A stretch of 64,000 nucleotides of DNA from Struthio camelus (lineage: Eukaryota; Chordata; Aves; Struthioniformes; Struthionidae). The DNA is taken from the NCBI RefSeq assembly GCF_040807025.1, contig NC_090945.1, positions 40,417,088-40,481,087 of the forward strand, given 5' to 3'. Shown in pieces: positions 14,501 to 30,052 of this stretch. A program made the translations under genes and the position numbers. Positions within the stretch are counted from its first letter, which is position 1, and each line of letters starts with the position of its first letter. The notes beneath the pieces are model-generated. The model made no database searches, was not told where the DNA came from, and saw only the letters and a program-made list of their open reading frames with translations.

Positions 14501-17500
14501 GTCTGTCTTCTCATGAGCTTCTTTGTGGTCTTGCAAATTGCAATTATTTATTCTTACAAGGACTGCCTCCCCACAGTTTATAAACATAGGCACTCTCAAT
14601 TGTAAATACAACTAAAAGAATGGCGTAACAGTATGTTCCTGCTATTTGAGTTTTTTAGGTATACAAAAAAAAATACCTATGTATTGCTTAGTGGTATGAT
14701 GCACAACGCATACTCTCAGCAGGGCTCCTCATCCCTTAAAAATAATTAAAAGTTAAAAGGAAAGAAGGACAAAGAGGTCTTGATGGTAATTTTGCTTCTC
14801 CTCAGAAACATTTCAGGCATTATGAAATCATTCTTTTCCAAAGGCAAACATAACACAAACAAAATATGGTTTCACTGAATGTAATTTAGCGCCAATGTGC
14901 CATTGTGCAGCTTGTTACATTTTCACGTCTTCCTTTGCAAGGATCAAGTTCCTAATGGTGACATAAGCAGGTGCCAGAGAAGAAAACATAAAGAGAATTT
15001 GCAGAGAAAGACTTAAGATTTTTCCACTGCCATTAAGTTTCACTTTTTAAATACTTCAGTCCTGATTTTAAACTTAGTTTAAATGAGAGCAAATGATAAT
15101 AAAAAAAATTAACGAAAACTACTGGTACAGAGCTGTCTCTTAAAACCACATTCATTAGCCACATGAAAGACAAGCAATTCAAAGGGCCACTTCTGGTATT
15201 TTGATTTTGATTGGGGGCAGGGGAGAAACAGAAAAAGAGTAAAGCGTATACTCATGTTGAAAATCCAGTACTGCTAAAAAGTCCAAGAACTTGCTACTTT
15301 TATCTGTACTTCATCAGACATTTAAATACTTTGACGACATTGAAGAATGCTTTAGTATGAACAACAATAACAGCTGCAAGTTTTTATTTCTCTTTTTGCT
15401 CCCAGGATATGAGCTCTTTGATTAACATGAAGCGAGAGAGAAAGTGGCACGGTATTCATTTCTTCCTCTGAAAAAGTACAACTCCATTCAAGCTGAATCA
15501 TTATGGGCTAATAAAGAACATACAAAGCCAATGACTTGCCAATGTTGCTTTGTAACAAACCAGCCTCAGGAAATTATTAACGAAACATTAGAAGCTTGTG
15601 TATCAGAATAATCTAGCAGAATGAAGGACAAAAAAAAACAAAACCCACACTACCTCATAGTAGGTAAAAATCATACAGAAATTTTATATTGTGAGGAATA
15701 GCACCTCATAAAAGAGCTCTTAGCTATGCACATAGGAGAACAAAACAAGCCAGCATACTGCATGGTATATAACAACTAGATCACAATCTGTGCTGCATAT
15801 AGCTTCATATCCTGAGAGTTACAGTAAAATTGTCCAAATTCACCTATTTTCATTACTATGACATGTAAAATCAGGTGACATCTCTGTCCTGTAGACTTGG
15901 AAAATAAGAGATACTCATGTACAATGCTATGAAAAGTAAAAATACTGCATTTGCCAATCATCACAAAAAAAAGTTAACAAGCTTGAGTCTTTTTCAGCCT
16001 TCTTCTAAGAAAAGAAAAAAAAGATACACACACAGTTTCTATGAAGTGTGGTTCACTGCTAACATTGAATCCCCCTCTCTTCCCCCCGCCCCGTAGACGG
16101 CTTTCAACACTGATCTCCTTTTCCCATTTTCTGTCTTTTTCGTACACCACTTCTCTATGTTATAATACATCCAGTTTCGTCTAACTGTTTTGCAAACTGT
16201 GGAAAAGACTTTTTCCCTTAATGGGAAGGCAGGAGGACTGTTTAAAATTTTAAAGTTCTTATTATTTTCAACTTCTTATCAACAACACAAATTTCCACAT
16301 CTGTTCATCAATATTTTATTACTTAAATTGTAAGTAATGATGCACAATCAGCTATGACTTTTTGGAACAGATGAGCGTCTTGACTAATACAGGAAGGAAA
16401 GCCAACCACGTTGAGGTAGAAGTCCTTTCCTTCTACACTCTACTTTGACTACTTAGCTGTGAAAGACACTAAATAGAAGAGAAGGATGAAAAAGGATAAT
16501 GCTCAAATTACGGAATTATTATTACCTTTTATTTTTCAAATATTACTTTCCTTAAATAAAAGTTATTACACTTAAACCATTATTAGATTCAGTTTTTTTC
16601 AGATAAGAAAGCAATTCATACGCAGGAAGTGACCGTTACAGGTAGGCAGGCACAAGAACCATAGCAAACACGAATACATTTGCTGAACTCATTTAATTCC
16701 ACGTTTTACGGGCATAATCAGAAGTCTGAAAAAGAAGTCATCTTGCTAGATGTTTATTTTCTCTGAGCCTTGAATTAATGATAAAAATTGGATATTGTAA
16801 ATGTGCATCAAGTAATTTTTTTCCAAATAATTAGATCCATTCACTTCTTCACTTCACTGGAATTCCTCATACATTGAGAAAACGTTCTGGTGCTTTGGTA
16901 AACAACTCCTCAATGTATCTTTGCATCTTTTATACCCACCCAAAGTACTGTTGGTGGGCAAATTTGGGAACTAGAGCTAGACATCTAGCAACACTCTGTA
17001 AGGAAGCATTCGTACTTAAGGGAACAGTAAGAACAACAAATTGTTAACATATACACTTATATTCATGATAATAGCAAGTTTGGTATTGCCTCTATATAGA
17101 CTATTTGATTAAAGCAGGAACAGAAGTAAAATAAATGCAATCTATTACCACAAATATTAAGTATTTTACAAATACTGAGTTTTTGAAGCAACAAATAACC
17201 TTAAAATTAATATAACTGAAACAGGCTACCGGTGACTAAAAACTAGAATCAATGTATCGTAGCTGTCCCTGAAATCTCAAGTCAGTCAAGAGAAGGTAGC
17301 AGATGTCAAAAAAAGAATGTGATTTATTTATAAATCTATTAATTTTCAAAAATATATTCCATAGTTGTTTTCTAAGATCCTGAAGGGGGGCAGAGGTGAC
17401 AAGACTCGAAAATCAATAGCTACCCTATTCTGTATTCAGTAGCAACATCTGGGTGCACATGCAAATTCCAAAACCAGATGGAATGAACCAGCTGCAGCCA

Positions 17501-17967
17501 TACAGATGAGACACTATCCCTCCGTGGAGCATATCAGCCACATCCAAACTGCATGCTGGGCTACGACACACATGTTCAACAGTCCTTATTTCCCTAGAAT
17601 TAAATAAATGTTACAACAGCTGATGTGGGGAGAAACAGGGAAGAATCCTGTCTTCCCAACCCCAGAAAATGAAAGTGAAATGTAAATATTTGTCACATTA
17701 CCCAATGTTAGTTGATTTTCATTTATACATAGAAGATTACTATTTAATCTGCATTATTATTTCATTTATTGTGTGTTTGGAGATATGTTTAACACAGCAC
17801 TAAACTCCTTTTAATAAAATCGAAATAGTTCTAGCTCCAATATTAACCACTGCTTGCCTAAGTCAACTCAAAACGAGATTCTCAGTTTTGAAAAACTACG
17901 TAGGACATATTTTCATCCAAAATGCAAACAATGAACACTGAGACTAAAATAAGTACTTCCTGAAAGC

Positions 17968-17998
17968 AAAAAAAAAAAAAAAAAAAAAAAACACACAC
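17968..17998. repeat. Poly-A (24 A) followed by CA repeat
   Basis: A run of 24 A is followed by about four CA units. It could be a slipped simple repeat or the tail of an old plus-strand retroposon. The preceding sequence was not recognised as any retroposon and no target-site duplication was found, so a simple repeat is preferred. Confidence 0.75.
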
Positions 17999-20900
17999 TG
18001 AACAAGTCAGTCTAACCCAAGTTACCTCAATAAACAGAATTGGAACAAACAAACATTAAGCACCCACGTACAAAAAAACAGCAGAATGAACCACATATGA
18101 GTGCATATAACTATAAATCTAAGTAATTAAAGACTACGTATTAAGCGACTACTGTTGGAAATAAATGTCGTACTGTTAAAGTTGTCCATAAGAAAACTAA
18201 GTCTCCACTCTACTGTGAAGTATTTTTAAAGGTTCAGATGAATCAGAACCATTAACAATATCAGGGTTTTTTTGGTTTTTGGTTTTGTTTGTTTTTAAAT
18301 AATGAGCATAAGACCTCAGCTTTATGCAAGGGCAACGTTCCAACTCTGAAACAGTGTTCTTAATGAAAGTGTTGTAGATTCTAAAACTTAATCCAAAAGA
18401 GAATCTACAGATCCTGTAGAACCAACCGACAGTGTTAGATATAACACCGTCCCATCAACAATTTCTTTCCCTAATGCAAAGAGCTCAGTATCCAAATTTT
18501 GGCTACGTAATTATACTAGAAGTAGTAACAATACAAAAACGTGTCTACTGTTTCATTAGGTATTACCATTACACAGCATCTTCAAGTGTATCTTGACTAA
18601 TGAGACAAATGAGAGTTTTACAAGATTCTGACTGATACAGCAAGCACATACTTTAGAAGTATGTTTGTATTTCTACTTGACAGCTAGACAAAACCATCTT
18701 TTCCTCCACAAGCATTAAGATAATTTTGTAAATTAGATATAAATTTAAGACATAGGGCTCTTCACTGCTATACTCAAGAGTACCATGGCGTGTTAGGTAA
18801 GATTTAGGATAGTCTTAACGTCCTCCCTTGACCTGAAAGTCAATGAAATTGCTCAAAAACTTTGCTGCCAGTCTTGTTTGGACTCAGGCTAAGCCACCTG
18901 CTTTCCTTCCCACTTACCTTCTTCTTGCAGGTACTGAGAATCAGGTATAAAACAAATATCCCCAGTGAGGAAAACATATAAAGATGGTTGTTCCCAACAA
19001 TTTATGACAGTGGAACCTATACTGCAAAGGGTCTACTATAAATATTAGAAACGGTAAAGAGATTGTACTGATCTCTGAAACGCTCTACTGGCAAAGATCC
19101 TCAGCAGTAATGATGCCATTCATCACAGATTCAGTCTCTGCTTCAGAAGTGATAACAATGCTGCACCAACTCTTCAGATAAGTACTTTGTGATTTACTAT
19201 ATCAACATATAACATCAGAAATATAATGAGTGCTTAGCAGAAAGTTTTAGACAATTTAGGGTTTAGAGTATTAGACTCTATAACCTGACTGTCGATCTAT
19301 AACGTTCACAAAGGTCAGGTATTTTTGAATATACTCATTTTCTGCATAAATTGAATGTGAGAGTGTGTATTAAAACGTACATACAAACACTTTGTCACCA
19401 AGGAAGCAAAGGGTGAGAACAACACAGTCCATAAGAGGAGAACTGGAAATCGTTTCACGTTGTAAGAACAAAAGTATGTATTCTTACAAAACAAACCTGC
19501 TATGCCCTCCAAAGACAGAGTGGATTATTTTAACTGGTAACAGACATTACTGATTTTCATTAACTATCAAACAGTAGAAACATCTACGGAACACAAGCTT
19601 TCTCGTTGTCCGTTTCCTAACTATGTGTTTTTAAACATACGATTGACAATATACTGGATCTGTCACCAGTCCAGAATAAACGTTTTCCTGCAGCATTACA
19701 ATACATATTGGGGGAAAGACAGCTGACCCTACAGCTGGTAGGGTGAAGGGAACAGAAGGAAACATTTCTTTTACTCGTTGTATTTTAAAATAAGCGTGCA
19801 ACTCTAGAGAAGTTAGAATGCTTTAAAAGTTCAGCGAAGAGAGATCAGGAAGACAGCCAGTGAGGCAGCCTGTAGATTTTACTATAATTATCAAATGTGG
19901 GATGGAAACAAACAGGGTTAGAATGGCAAGGAAGGGCACTAACAAAATACTCTTCTGATTTTACTTCCAGAGGAAGTTCTGAAGGAAAGTGAAAGACGAC
20001 TTTGTACTATGGAGACTGAAAGGCTATTTTGGTGCTTGAGGTTTATACTAGAAATGAGAGCATAAACATTGTCATAAATTAAGACTAGGTAAGTGCTAAT
20101 AAAAACAAACATACATGATTTTATGATCACAATCTTGTTGTGAGAAAAGGAAGCAGGCCCAACAAGAATCTTTAGTCATACATGTAAGAGTACTTTTTAA
20201 AGTATTTTAAGGTATGTACTTCTTTAGGTAAGGCCAGATAGAACAGTTTCATCTCCCTGTCTAGAAAGCAGGTGTTTTGGAGACAGTGTTTGTCAGCTCT
20301 CAATCATGAGGCTTTACTTCACTTTCAAGTCCACTATAGTAAGGCAAACAACAGAAATGTTTCCAGATACCAGTTTGCTTGTATAACATCAGACACACTA
20401 AGCGGTAATATGCTAAAGCCTTGAGATATTAAGATACAATGCCTCCCAATGCTGTATTTTTAAAAATATGAAATGTTTGCCAATAATATAAATACAAACC
20501 TTTCAAATGTGGCATCATACTGTGCAGATTGTATTGAATCATTTTCTGGAGCTCTTCTTCAAATACTATATAAGGATACATACACATTTCCCATGTAGCC
20601 TGAAAACTGTAATTGTTACAATATCGTGCCAAAAAATGGGTCAGTAACCTATTATTTAACACTGTATAAACAAATAGCTAGCCTCAACCATGTACAGTTT
20701 ATTGTGACTAATGCAAAACTTGCACTGAGTAGCTATTTCATTTTGAAACGGTCTTCAGATTTTGGTGCATGAAGAATTACCAAAGGTGGTTGGAGTTGCA
20801 TTGTTAACACAAGAGCTGAGCAACCACATCTCATGAAAAAGAAAGCACTCCGTAGTAGCTGACACTAATATCCCATCCCCAAACTTGAGAAAATTGTCCA

Positions 20901-22830
20901 TGCATAAGCTTATACTTACATTGTAGCATATAAATAATCCTACACAATGTATTTTGGTATGCAATAATATTAGTTATCCTCTTTTTCCACTTTACCTTTT
21001 CCGTGCTCTCCGAAAAACGATGACATGAGTCACAAGGGTCTTGTCAGTTGATACACCTGAGATAAGATGTTTTGTGCTTAAACTTGGTCCAACATCGGTT
21101 TCTGCGACTGGTGCAGCCTAACTTAAATAATAGTTGCTGCTGTTCTGTACAGACATAGTTGTATGAACACAGCAGAAAGCCAAAACAGTTGACTTGTAAT
21201 TAGTCCAGACATGTCTGAGTCCAGAAGGGAAACTATGTTTTAATTTATTTTCCCCTGGAACACTACAAAGTTCCACGACAGCTTTACAGTGTAACCATGC
21301 CTATCAGAAAGAGCCCCCACTCACGTGGAAAAGAATCAAATCATACTAATGAATCGTTCTCCATTTTACTCTGAATGCACTGAAGTGTTTTAAAAAATTG
21401 TTTTTGAAAATTTGTCATCCATAACGTAAAAAACATTTTGGCAAAAAGAAAAAGTCTTGTTGAGGGCAAAATTTAGTCAAGATGATTGTAAAACCTAATC
21501 CACACCTTTGAATTTGGACCGAATATCCATCACTTAAACATCTTGTAAATGACCCAATTTGTTTACATGGCCCTGTAGCTTTTTATGACTTTTCCATAAA
21601 GAAGTTATTACATCCATTCCTTTTATTTTGTTTTAGAGCATTTGAACGAGCCCCAGAACCACAAGCAAGTGAAACAGACTCTCTGCAGATGGAAGTGGCC
21701 TCATATAATTCACCACTACCGGTGAAAGAGTCAGAACAACACTTTCAGTTTGGAAATGCCATACCTTCACACACAGCAGAAGAATTTCCTGTGCCATATG
21801 TCTTTTAAAATGCTTAACTATTGTATAAAATGAGTGCTGGTTTCCTGTCAATCAGAGGAGGAACATAGTGCCACTAGGACTCCTACTCAGATTGTTTCAA
21901 ACCAGGGTGGAGGCAGTCAGATGGTTACACAGTGAACTACAGCAGGGAAATCACACATTTCAGCTATTCTATTTGCTACCGTGCAATAGTTCATATAACA
22001 AAGCTCCCCAAATAACAGTTTTAAGACTAGGCAACTCAGTCTTCTGGAAAAAGACTAACTAAACAGATAATATTGCTTATCCTAATCTTATTTCATAAAT
22101 CAGTACTTCTTTCGGCAAACCCATTTTCCCCATTTCCTGTGCTTTTAAACAAATGATACTTAGAAAGTAGCAAAGAGAGATTGACACAGAAGGTATTGTG
22201 AGAGCGTCTCCAAGAACATTTTTCCAGTGTAACTTACTCTTCAAATATAACACTCCCTGGTATTTTACACCTGGACTTTTCCTTCACAGAAACTTACAAC
22301 TTTGCTGATATGTGCCAAACTGAGTAATGGTTTAAAGATGTAGAATACTGAAAACGACAGTAAGAGCACCAATCCTTTACCTTTTATTGCCTGAACCTAG
22401 TTTGAATCTGATGTATCAAGTTACAGACCCAATTCACTAATTAAGTACAACATCTAACCCCCCACCTCCCCCAACACCTTTTTATGTAATTTATTACCAA
22501 TTCATATTATTATAGCAAAAGTAATGCAAAGAGGAAATAAATGTACAGGAAAAACAAGCAACCATTGTTTCCTATTCCCAAGATATTTTTACTTTCTCTG
22601 AGACAGTCAGACTTAACTTTTCAAGAAAACCTGAGTAAGGGTGAAAAGGGAGTTTAAATCCAGTGTTTAGAAATTATTCAGCAATGCCAGACAGTTGCTG
22701 AAAGTTTGGAAGGCCTCACTCGCTTTCCTTTAGTAGAGTTTTATAGTAGCATCACTGTAGGGAATGTAAAATGATAGCTACACAAGTAGCAATATAGTTC
22801 ATCTAGAAAATGAAGTACTAAACAAAAAAA

Positions 22831-22849
22831 CAAAACAAAACAAAACAAA
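22831..22849. repeat. (CAAAA)n microsatellite
   Basis: About four CAAAA units follow an A-rich lead-in in PDGFC intron 1. Confidence 0.8.
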
Positions 22850-25800
22850 CCCACCAAAACATAAGGGTTCTACTTCCAATTACAACATCGGCCATGTGCA
22901 TTACCACAGAAAAGAGTGTGCCTCCCTGTCTTCATCTTGTCCTTTAATCCGACTTTATTTAGAAACAGAGCATATCTTGCACTGTGAAGATATTTGCAGT
23001 GGTGTCCCAAGTGAGTTATATCTCGACACTACATTAACACAAATAATAATCAACTTAAACTCAAGGAGCAATTTCAGTGCTTTGGGGCAATAAAGGAAGA
23101 GAGGTATTCTACACCCTAGCGGAATCTGCTCAGAACATCTGTGTTTATAATAATATCTTGGATGAATTAACCATGAAGTGCAAGGTTAATGAATAATTTA
23201 TGAGGATTAATTCACAAAAAGACATGTTGCCACCAAAAACACACAGATAAGGTGTCACTAGTTACTCCCTTGCAACTCTCCCATTTTCACTACTATAAAA
23301 CAATGTAACTGTACTGTAAATAACCTTTGAACATAGTCTTATTTCATGTGCAAATGCTGTTCTTGCCAGTACCACGTTGCACTCCAGTATACTGGAGGTT
23401 AATTCATATTCTCCTTTCTTAGCTCCAACACCCGCACATGAAATGGCAATTAAAAAAAAAAAAAAGACTGAGACCAACTTCTCTAGTCTCAAATTAGCCC
23501 AGCTTGAATGAGAACAGTCATCCAGGGAAATAACAATCCAGCTGCTCAAAGAGATTGAATTAAACAGCTGATGAGTTCTTTTAGCTTGAGTTGTATCCAG
23601 CTCCCCTTATGGTCTAGTCAGCTAAGGTAAAAAGCACATTCACATAAGCTGAAAGGTTGCTTGCACTCACAAGATTTCAGAGGAATCTGCAGTGAAGATA
23701 GTACAAGGAAGCTTTTTGGCCTATCATATCTATACAAGATGAACATAGAAGTCCAAATGATAGCCACGCTAAACAAAAATTTAAGTATTTCGAATAGAAT
23801 TAATTAGACTTAGAAGAATTAGCCCTTGCTACTGTAATTCTGAAGACTAGGAGGATCCTAGACCAAGGAATTACTTGTGGTCACTCCTTTTGTTGACATT
23901 ATGTTTTTGGATACTTTTTATACTCTGTGTGTAGAGAGAATTTCTCCTTAAGGGACTGTAGATCTTTCCTGCCTTGTCCCCTTTACCCATCCCACCAGTG
24001 TACGTAGAAACTAATCGGGTTATGAAAATACGCAAGGGCGTCATTGTACATGTGCCTTGTAAGAAGACATATCATCACATTAAAAAAAAAGAAGCTTAGC
24101 ATGCTCTGTAGGATCATGAAATTAAGAGTAAATCAACCTGAGGTAATACTGGCAATCAGGTGATAAAATGTCATGACAAGGATATTTAGAAGACAAGATC
24201 GGAAGACAGATGAGCACTAAGGCTATGACTTCCATGGATGAAGGCATGGATAAATTTCCCAGACACTGTCATCTTAAAATAATATCCAACTATCTAATTA
24301 AGCCTCTAGAAAATGTGAAATTTATACATTAGTTTTGTAACAGTATATTATGAATTTTTCATTCACCTGCTCAAAAAAAGCACTCAGATTCAAATAGAAG
24401 CTGTAGAAATTTTCCCAACGTGGGCTGACAGCACTGAGCAAGTTTTAATGTATAATTAATTTCTCGGGAACTCCAAAACAGCTAAGTACACATACAGATA
24501 CATAAGTGCTATTAACATAATTGCATTTCTACATGTCGGTTCTATTCATTCTCTACAGCGTAACTTTTTCTAAGCCCTACATATTTCTGTTGAAAAATAC
24601 TCAGGTATAGGCCACTTCTTAACAAGCTCATACACCATGGAGTATATTTTGCAAGATATATATTTTGTGACTGAAAGGCAAAAACATGGCTGTCTCTATA
24701 TTAAAGCACAGAGCTATAAAGGAACTGTATATGCTAAGCTCCAGGGAAACTGAGCTTGTACAGTGTGTTCTCCCTGCTAATGAGAAACTGTGAGATAGAG
24801 CTTAAAAAAAAAATTCACCCAATAACAAAAAAAATCTAAACCCTACTCTGCTATAATGCAAAACCACGGCTGAAGGAAGCAAAGCTGTACTCTGCTACCT
24901 GTTGACTAGGCAATAATTAGATTCAAAAGGTTCGGATTAAGTTTTGCATATATAAAAGAGAGCATGTTTATACGAAGGCAAAGTTCAAAACAACACCTTG
25001 GTAGTATAGCTGTCAGTTACTCAAGGTATGCACTGAATTTTCTCTCTGATATAAAATTCTGTATCTGACTGAAAGACAACCCAAAAATCCCAGAACAACA
25101 AGACACAAAGCTTTAAACTCTAATCCTCAAACCTAATAAGAAACAGTCACTGCAAAAAATAGATTTTATGTGATTCTCCCTTAAGTTCCATTTAAAATAT
25201 TTAACAGAGAAAGCAGAAGGCTGGAACACCTAAGTGTTTGGGACAAATGGAAAATGCTCTGTACTTTTAAAAACCTTACCTTTACCTAAGAGAAAACAAC
25301 GGAGAGAAGTAGCAGGACTAAAATAAAAGTTTCAAGTAGCACTCTGATCACTGGTACGCAGTATGCTGGACTTCAACTACAAAGGTAAGAAACCAGTTTT
25401 TAAAAAAACTTTCTTACATTGCAATTTATTGCAGTGCTGAAGAACTTTTCTAATTTGCCATGACTTTTGCTGAAAATCAAGAGAGGATGAGGTGCAATTC
25501 TACACTTTCCAGGAAAGGGTTTTTAAATGTTTCAAAACAAGTCCTGGACTAAATAGAAATAATTAAACTTCAGAAGAAATGCATCACTATCAAATTTCTT
25601 TTTAGATGACTGGTGTTCATATTTTATACTTCCTTATCCTCTCAAAAGGAAAAAAACCTGCTATCCAGCACTAGACAAACTGTACTGGCATTCAACCACT
25701 CAGCTAGAGCCAGTAGAGGTGGCACTGATTCCTATTGCTTTGAAGTATATGGTTTTACTGCAAATAATTTGCCATTAAACTACTGTACCTAAAGCAAGTG

Positions 25801-28800
25801 AAATGCTGACGTTCCATTCTGAAAGAGTTTGATGTGTTGTATCACTTGGAAATCTACAAGTTCTTTCAGGTGCTGTAAGACTGAGTTAAATGCACTCAAC
25901 CAAAAAATTTCTGTACTGTGATTTTGTCCCCATTTCTGATAACCTGCAAGCTCTCTTTGAAGATGCACAAACATAGGAGTCCTCTAGGCAGATGTGGGAG
26001 AATGTGTGAGGTCAGGCACAAGGGGAGGTGAGGAGAGAAGCCCCTTGGCACTCCAGCTGTTCCTTGAATTCCATCTGCATCCACCAAGTTTTCCCAAGGA
26101 GAGCCTGAGATACGCGAGTCTCCAACTCCTGCAGGTCTCAAACTCCAGCTTGATTTTTTTTTTTTTAAAGTGGCATAAATCTTCCCCATTTCAGAAGGTT
26201 TAATAAATACATTATGAAGTGATCAATTAGCAAAAGTTTATGACTATTAAGAGCTTCCATTTATGAGCCGGTATGTTACCTGTGCTTTAGAAGTGACAGA
26301 AACCAAATAAATGCTTTGATTTCATAAGATTTACTTCAGCAACTCTATTCACTGCTATTCATACTTGAAACTGACTGCAGGAGAATTAATATTCCTAACT
26401 AGTTGGTCCACGTGAACTGCTATCTGACCTCAGTGTGATGGCCTTCTAAAGCTGTTCATTACTACACTTCAAATATACGTGCCAGATAAGCTATCAATGT
26501 TTATGACAGATAGCTTCAATGTTTATGGCATCCGACAGTAGTTTTTCTATTAATTTATATAAAGACATCCTCTATTTTCTCACAGAAATCATACACCTGA
26601 TTTCTATAGCTTAGCAGAATTAACTTTGAACATTTATCACATCTTGTCCTATGATAGCTCAGAAAACAGAACTCAGATATTCTAGATTCTCCTACCACCT
26701 CATGATATGACCAAACCATAAACAGGTACACTTAGGCCACTAAAGTTAAGTCGCTCATGTTACACAAACCATTAATAGCCCCCTTAGACACCACTGAAAC
26801 TGCATAAACAGGAGGAAGCAATTACTTAAAAGATAATATTCAAAAGCAGAAGGAAAAGTAGCAAGAACTATAACAGGAAAAAAAAAGCCATCCAAGTAAT
26901 CAAATTTAATACACAAGAGACTTCAGGACTTTGTCCCTCAAAAAAAAATTGAGGGAACAATTTTTCTTGACCCCTTATTTCAGGGTGGAAAAACCTGTAA
27001 TATATATATCAGACAGTCATAAGAAAGCTGACAATGCTTGCTAAGTCTGAAAACCCATTCAAGCACAATCTGTTTTTCAATATGACAAAGAACTGTGGAA
27101 ACAAAATCCATCCAGATAAATGGGAGCCATCACTATGCATACCATTTACTACTACTTCAGTTTCCAAAAAAAAGGTTGCATAAACTTCTTTGATCCTCCA
27201 GATGAAAAAATCATATTTGTCTTTACTGTTTATATTTGTAGTTCAACTGAGTAAGTACTCCAGAAAAATGTTTAAAATCCCTTACTGTCAAGCAGAATTT
27301 ACAAATAAACCTGTTCTTAAAGAAAACCTGACTAGAACAGAGGGCCAACAGAAACAAGGAGGTAGATTTAAGTGGTTTCAAATGAAGCTAAACTGACCCC
27401 ACAGCAACCATCACATTGAATTCCTAGGAGGTAGCAGCAAAACACTGTGTTCTAAGAACATCTAATTTATGATTACACAGAAATACTTGCATGAGGAAAT
27501 CACTACCTAAAATGACATCCACTATGCAACAGAAACAAGAGAACTCATGTCTGCCTTTAGTAAATAAAGCAAATTGAGTCAAACTGTAATTCTGAAGTTA
27601 ATAATCATTTAGCTAATCAATAAAAAAGCTCCAACTATGAAAAAAAAATCCTGAAGCATGCTTTCATCTTTTGTCACACCAGTAGTCCCACTGACTTAAT
27701 AACTGGTCATAGGCATCTTTAGTATTACCTTGAACCAGTAACTATCGCACCCATGTGTGTGGTTGAATAACACTGTAACCCATTCTACAGCAAAACTTCT
27801 TGGCCATTTAGCAGTTTTACAAGTAGAAGACAGAATTTTTATTGTAGACTGCATGAGTGAAAAATCTCCCTCTCTCCTGACCAAAGATTATTTGGCATGC
27901 AAACAGCAATATCTCATACTCAAAACTCCAGGGAGTTTTAACCTGCCTCTAGCTAAAAGCTATACAATCTTTAGATTGCAGTAGAGTGTAAAAATCACTC
28001 TAATTAAATCAAGTAAGAACTGGTTTGACTAGTATTACTGATCCCCCAAATAATTAAAATCTGTTAAGAAGAGTCGGGGTTGATAATTAGCTGTACCTAA
28101 ACTTGTATTTATTTTTAGAATAAGTTTAGCAGTTGTACAACTAGAAAGCAAACTTCATGTCAACAACAGTCGAGATCCTTACTGCAGTAAGGTATAAGCC
28201 ACCACAGAATGCAGTCCAGGACGCTAATTTTCTCCTGGATTTGCACATTATAAGACATAGTGACTGTATCTTACAGCACGCCAAGCTGCACTGAAAACCA
28301 GTTGAAGCTTGACCTAGGGCAGCTGCATTTCTGATGTATGTGAACAGAATGGAGCGTACAGTGTCATTTATACTTACACCAATTTACACCAGTTTTACTT
28401 CTGTCCTGTATAGCCCACCCTCTACAGTTGATTGTTGTACTCCCATTGTTAGACCTTGGTGCCCTTTTAAGGCCCAGCTACACTATCACACAACAAACCT
28501 CCTATGGCAGATTGACAACATACTAGCTTTCTTTCCAAGACTGACAAAATTCAACACCGGTAATTCTGTGTATGTCAGTATGCTTCACATGTACACCATG
28601 CTAATTAAACAGCATGAAGCATAACAGTACAAGTTTCTAGTACGTTAGCACCAGGGCTTTTTTGCCACAATCAGGTGCCCCAAAACCTCTAAATGCCAGA
28701 TAAACCGGGAAGGGGGAGAAAGGGAGTGATTTCTTTTCTCATACAGAGCAGGTAATTTCCTGCACTGTGCACAAAGTCTGATTGGTTTCCTGTCAGAATA

Positions 28801-29918
28801 GCTGGGTTTCTGATTCTTTTGATCACCCTCCCTGGGCCCTTCACAGTTGCTCTGATTAGAGATTGATCCCTATACCGCTCTTTGATCAGCGGGTATGGCA
28901 GTCTGCAGGTGCCATATATCATCACATTAGAAGCCAGAGCAGTAGTAATCTCTCCTGCTAAATTTCATAGCATATTACATATTCTATTAATTCATAATGC
29001 TTTGCAAAAGTCTCTGAGCCTTCGCTTTCTATTAAAAGATATGACATAGGATACTTTTATCAAGGGAGCCCTGAGTTCAAAGTTGAAAGAATTGAACTAG
29101 CCTTGAATCCGCATTTTTGCTTTGCTTCATGATAGTGCACAGAACTTGGGGAGCTCTCAGTTTGTCCTTCTGCTTTGGTTTGTGCCCAGGGAGAAATCTC
29201 ATTCTAGCTGACATGCAAACTACTAAAATATTTTTTCCTTACATTAAGCACCATGGTTTCCATGAATGTACACTAACAGCCCTAACTTTAGATATTTTAC
29301 ACTAAGTGTGGTTTCATGTAGTAGTACATAACGTTTCAGTTTGTAAAATATTCTTTAAAATGACTTCATAATAGCAGATCAAGAGGAAAGGCGCTTAAAA
29401 ATCTGAATAATGTAAATCATATGGAGTTCAGAGGGTAAGCAAATTACACACCCTGAAGCTGCCCTTGCTGTATGAAAGGAGTCTTTCTCCAACTCTATGC
29501 AATCCCAGCCCAAGGGAGCTTGCATTTGAGAGTTTTCTAAACATTTCAGGTACACTTTAAAGTTGAAAGTAATTCTCATTTCCTACGCAGGATTAGCTCG
29601 TTTCCAGCCCATACAAAATACCACTCATTCACGCTCAGACACAAAAAACCCTCCCCCCGAGAGCCAAACATTTACGGCACAAAGGTATGCGATTTCCAAA
29701 AAGATTTTTTGCACCTCCAGCCACGGGAAGGAGAGTCTCCAAACAGGCTCCGGGGCTCTGTGCTCTCCTCCGGCCAGCTAACCGATGCCCTTTTACCTGT
29801 AGGGCTGCACTTAACGGGGCTGACAAGTTCCCCGCAGTGACAAGCGCCCAGCGAGACCACAGCTGCCCAGTCTCATTCATTCCGGTCTCGCCCGGGCCAC
29901 GAAGCGCCCCGCACCCCG

Positions 29919-29944
29919 CCCCCGGGCCCGGGCCCGGGCCCCCC
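29919..29944. repeat. GGGCCC palindromic repeat in the CpG island
   Basis: Three tandem, self-complementary CCCGGG/GGGCCC units lie about 115 bp into intron 1 from the PDGFC donor. The sequence can fold into hairpins on either strand. Confidence 0.8.
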
Positions 29945-30052
29945 GCGCACTGCGCGCAGCGGGAAGCCGCGCTGCCCCGGGGGTGCCCGGCAGCCCCGCG
30001 GCCGCAAGCCGGGAGAGGAGGGCGCCCGGGTGCGCGGGCGCGGCGCAGGCCG

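Noticed and set aside
17968..17998. Poly-A plus CA run read as a retroposon tail
   Set aside because: No target-site duplication or recognisable retroposon body lies upstream.
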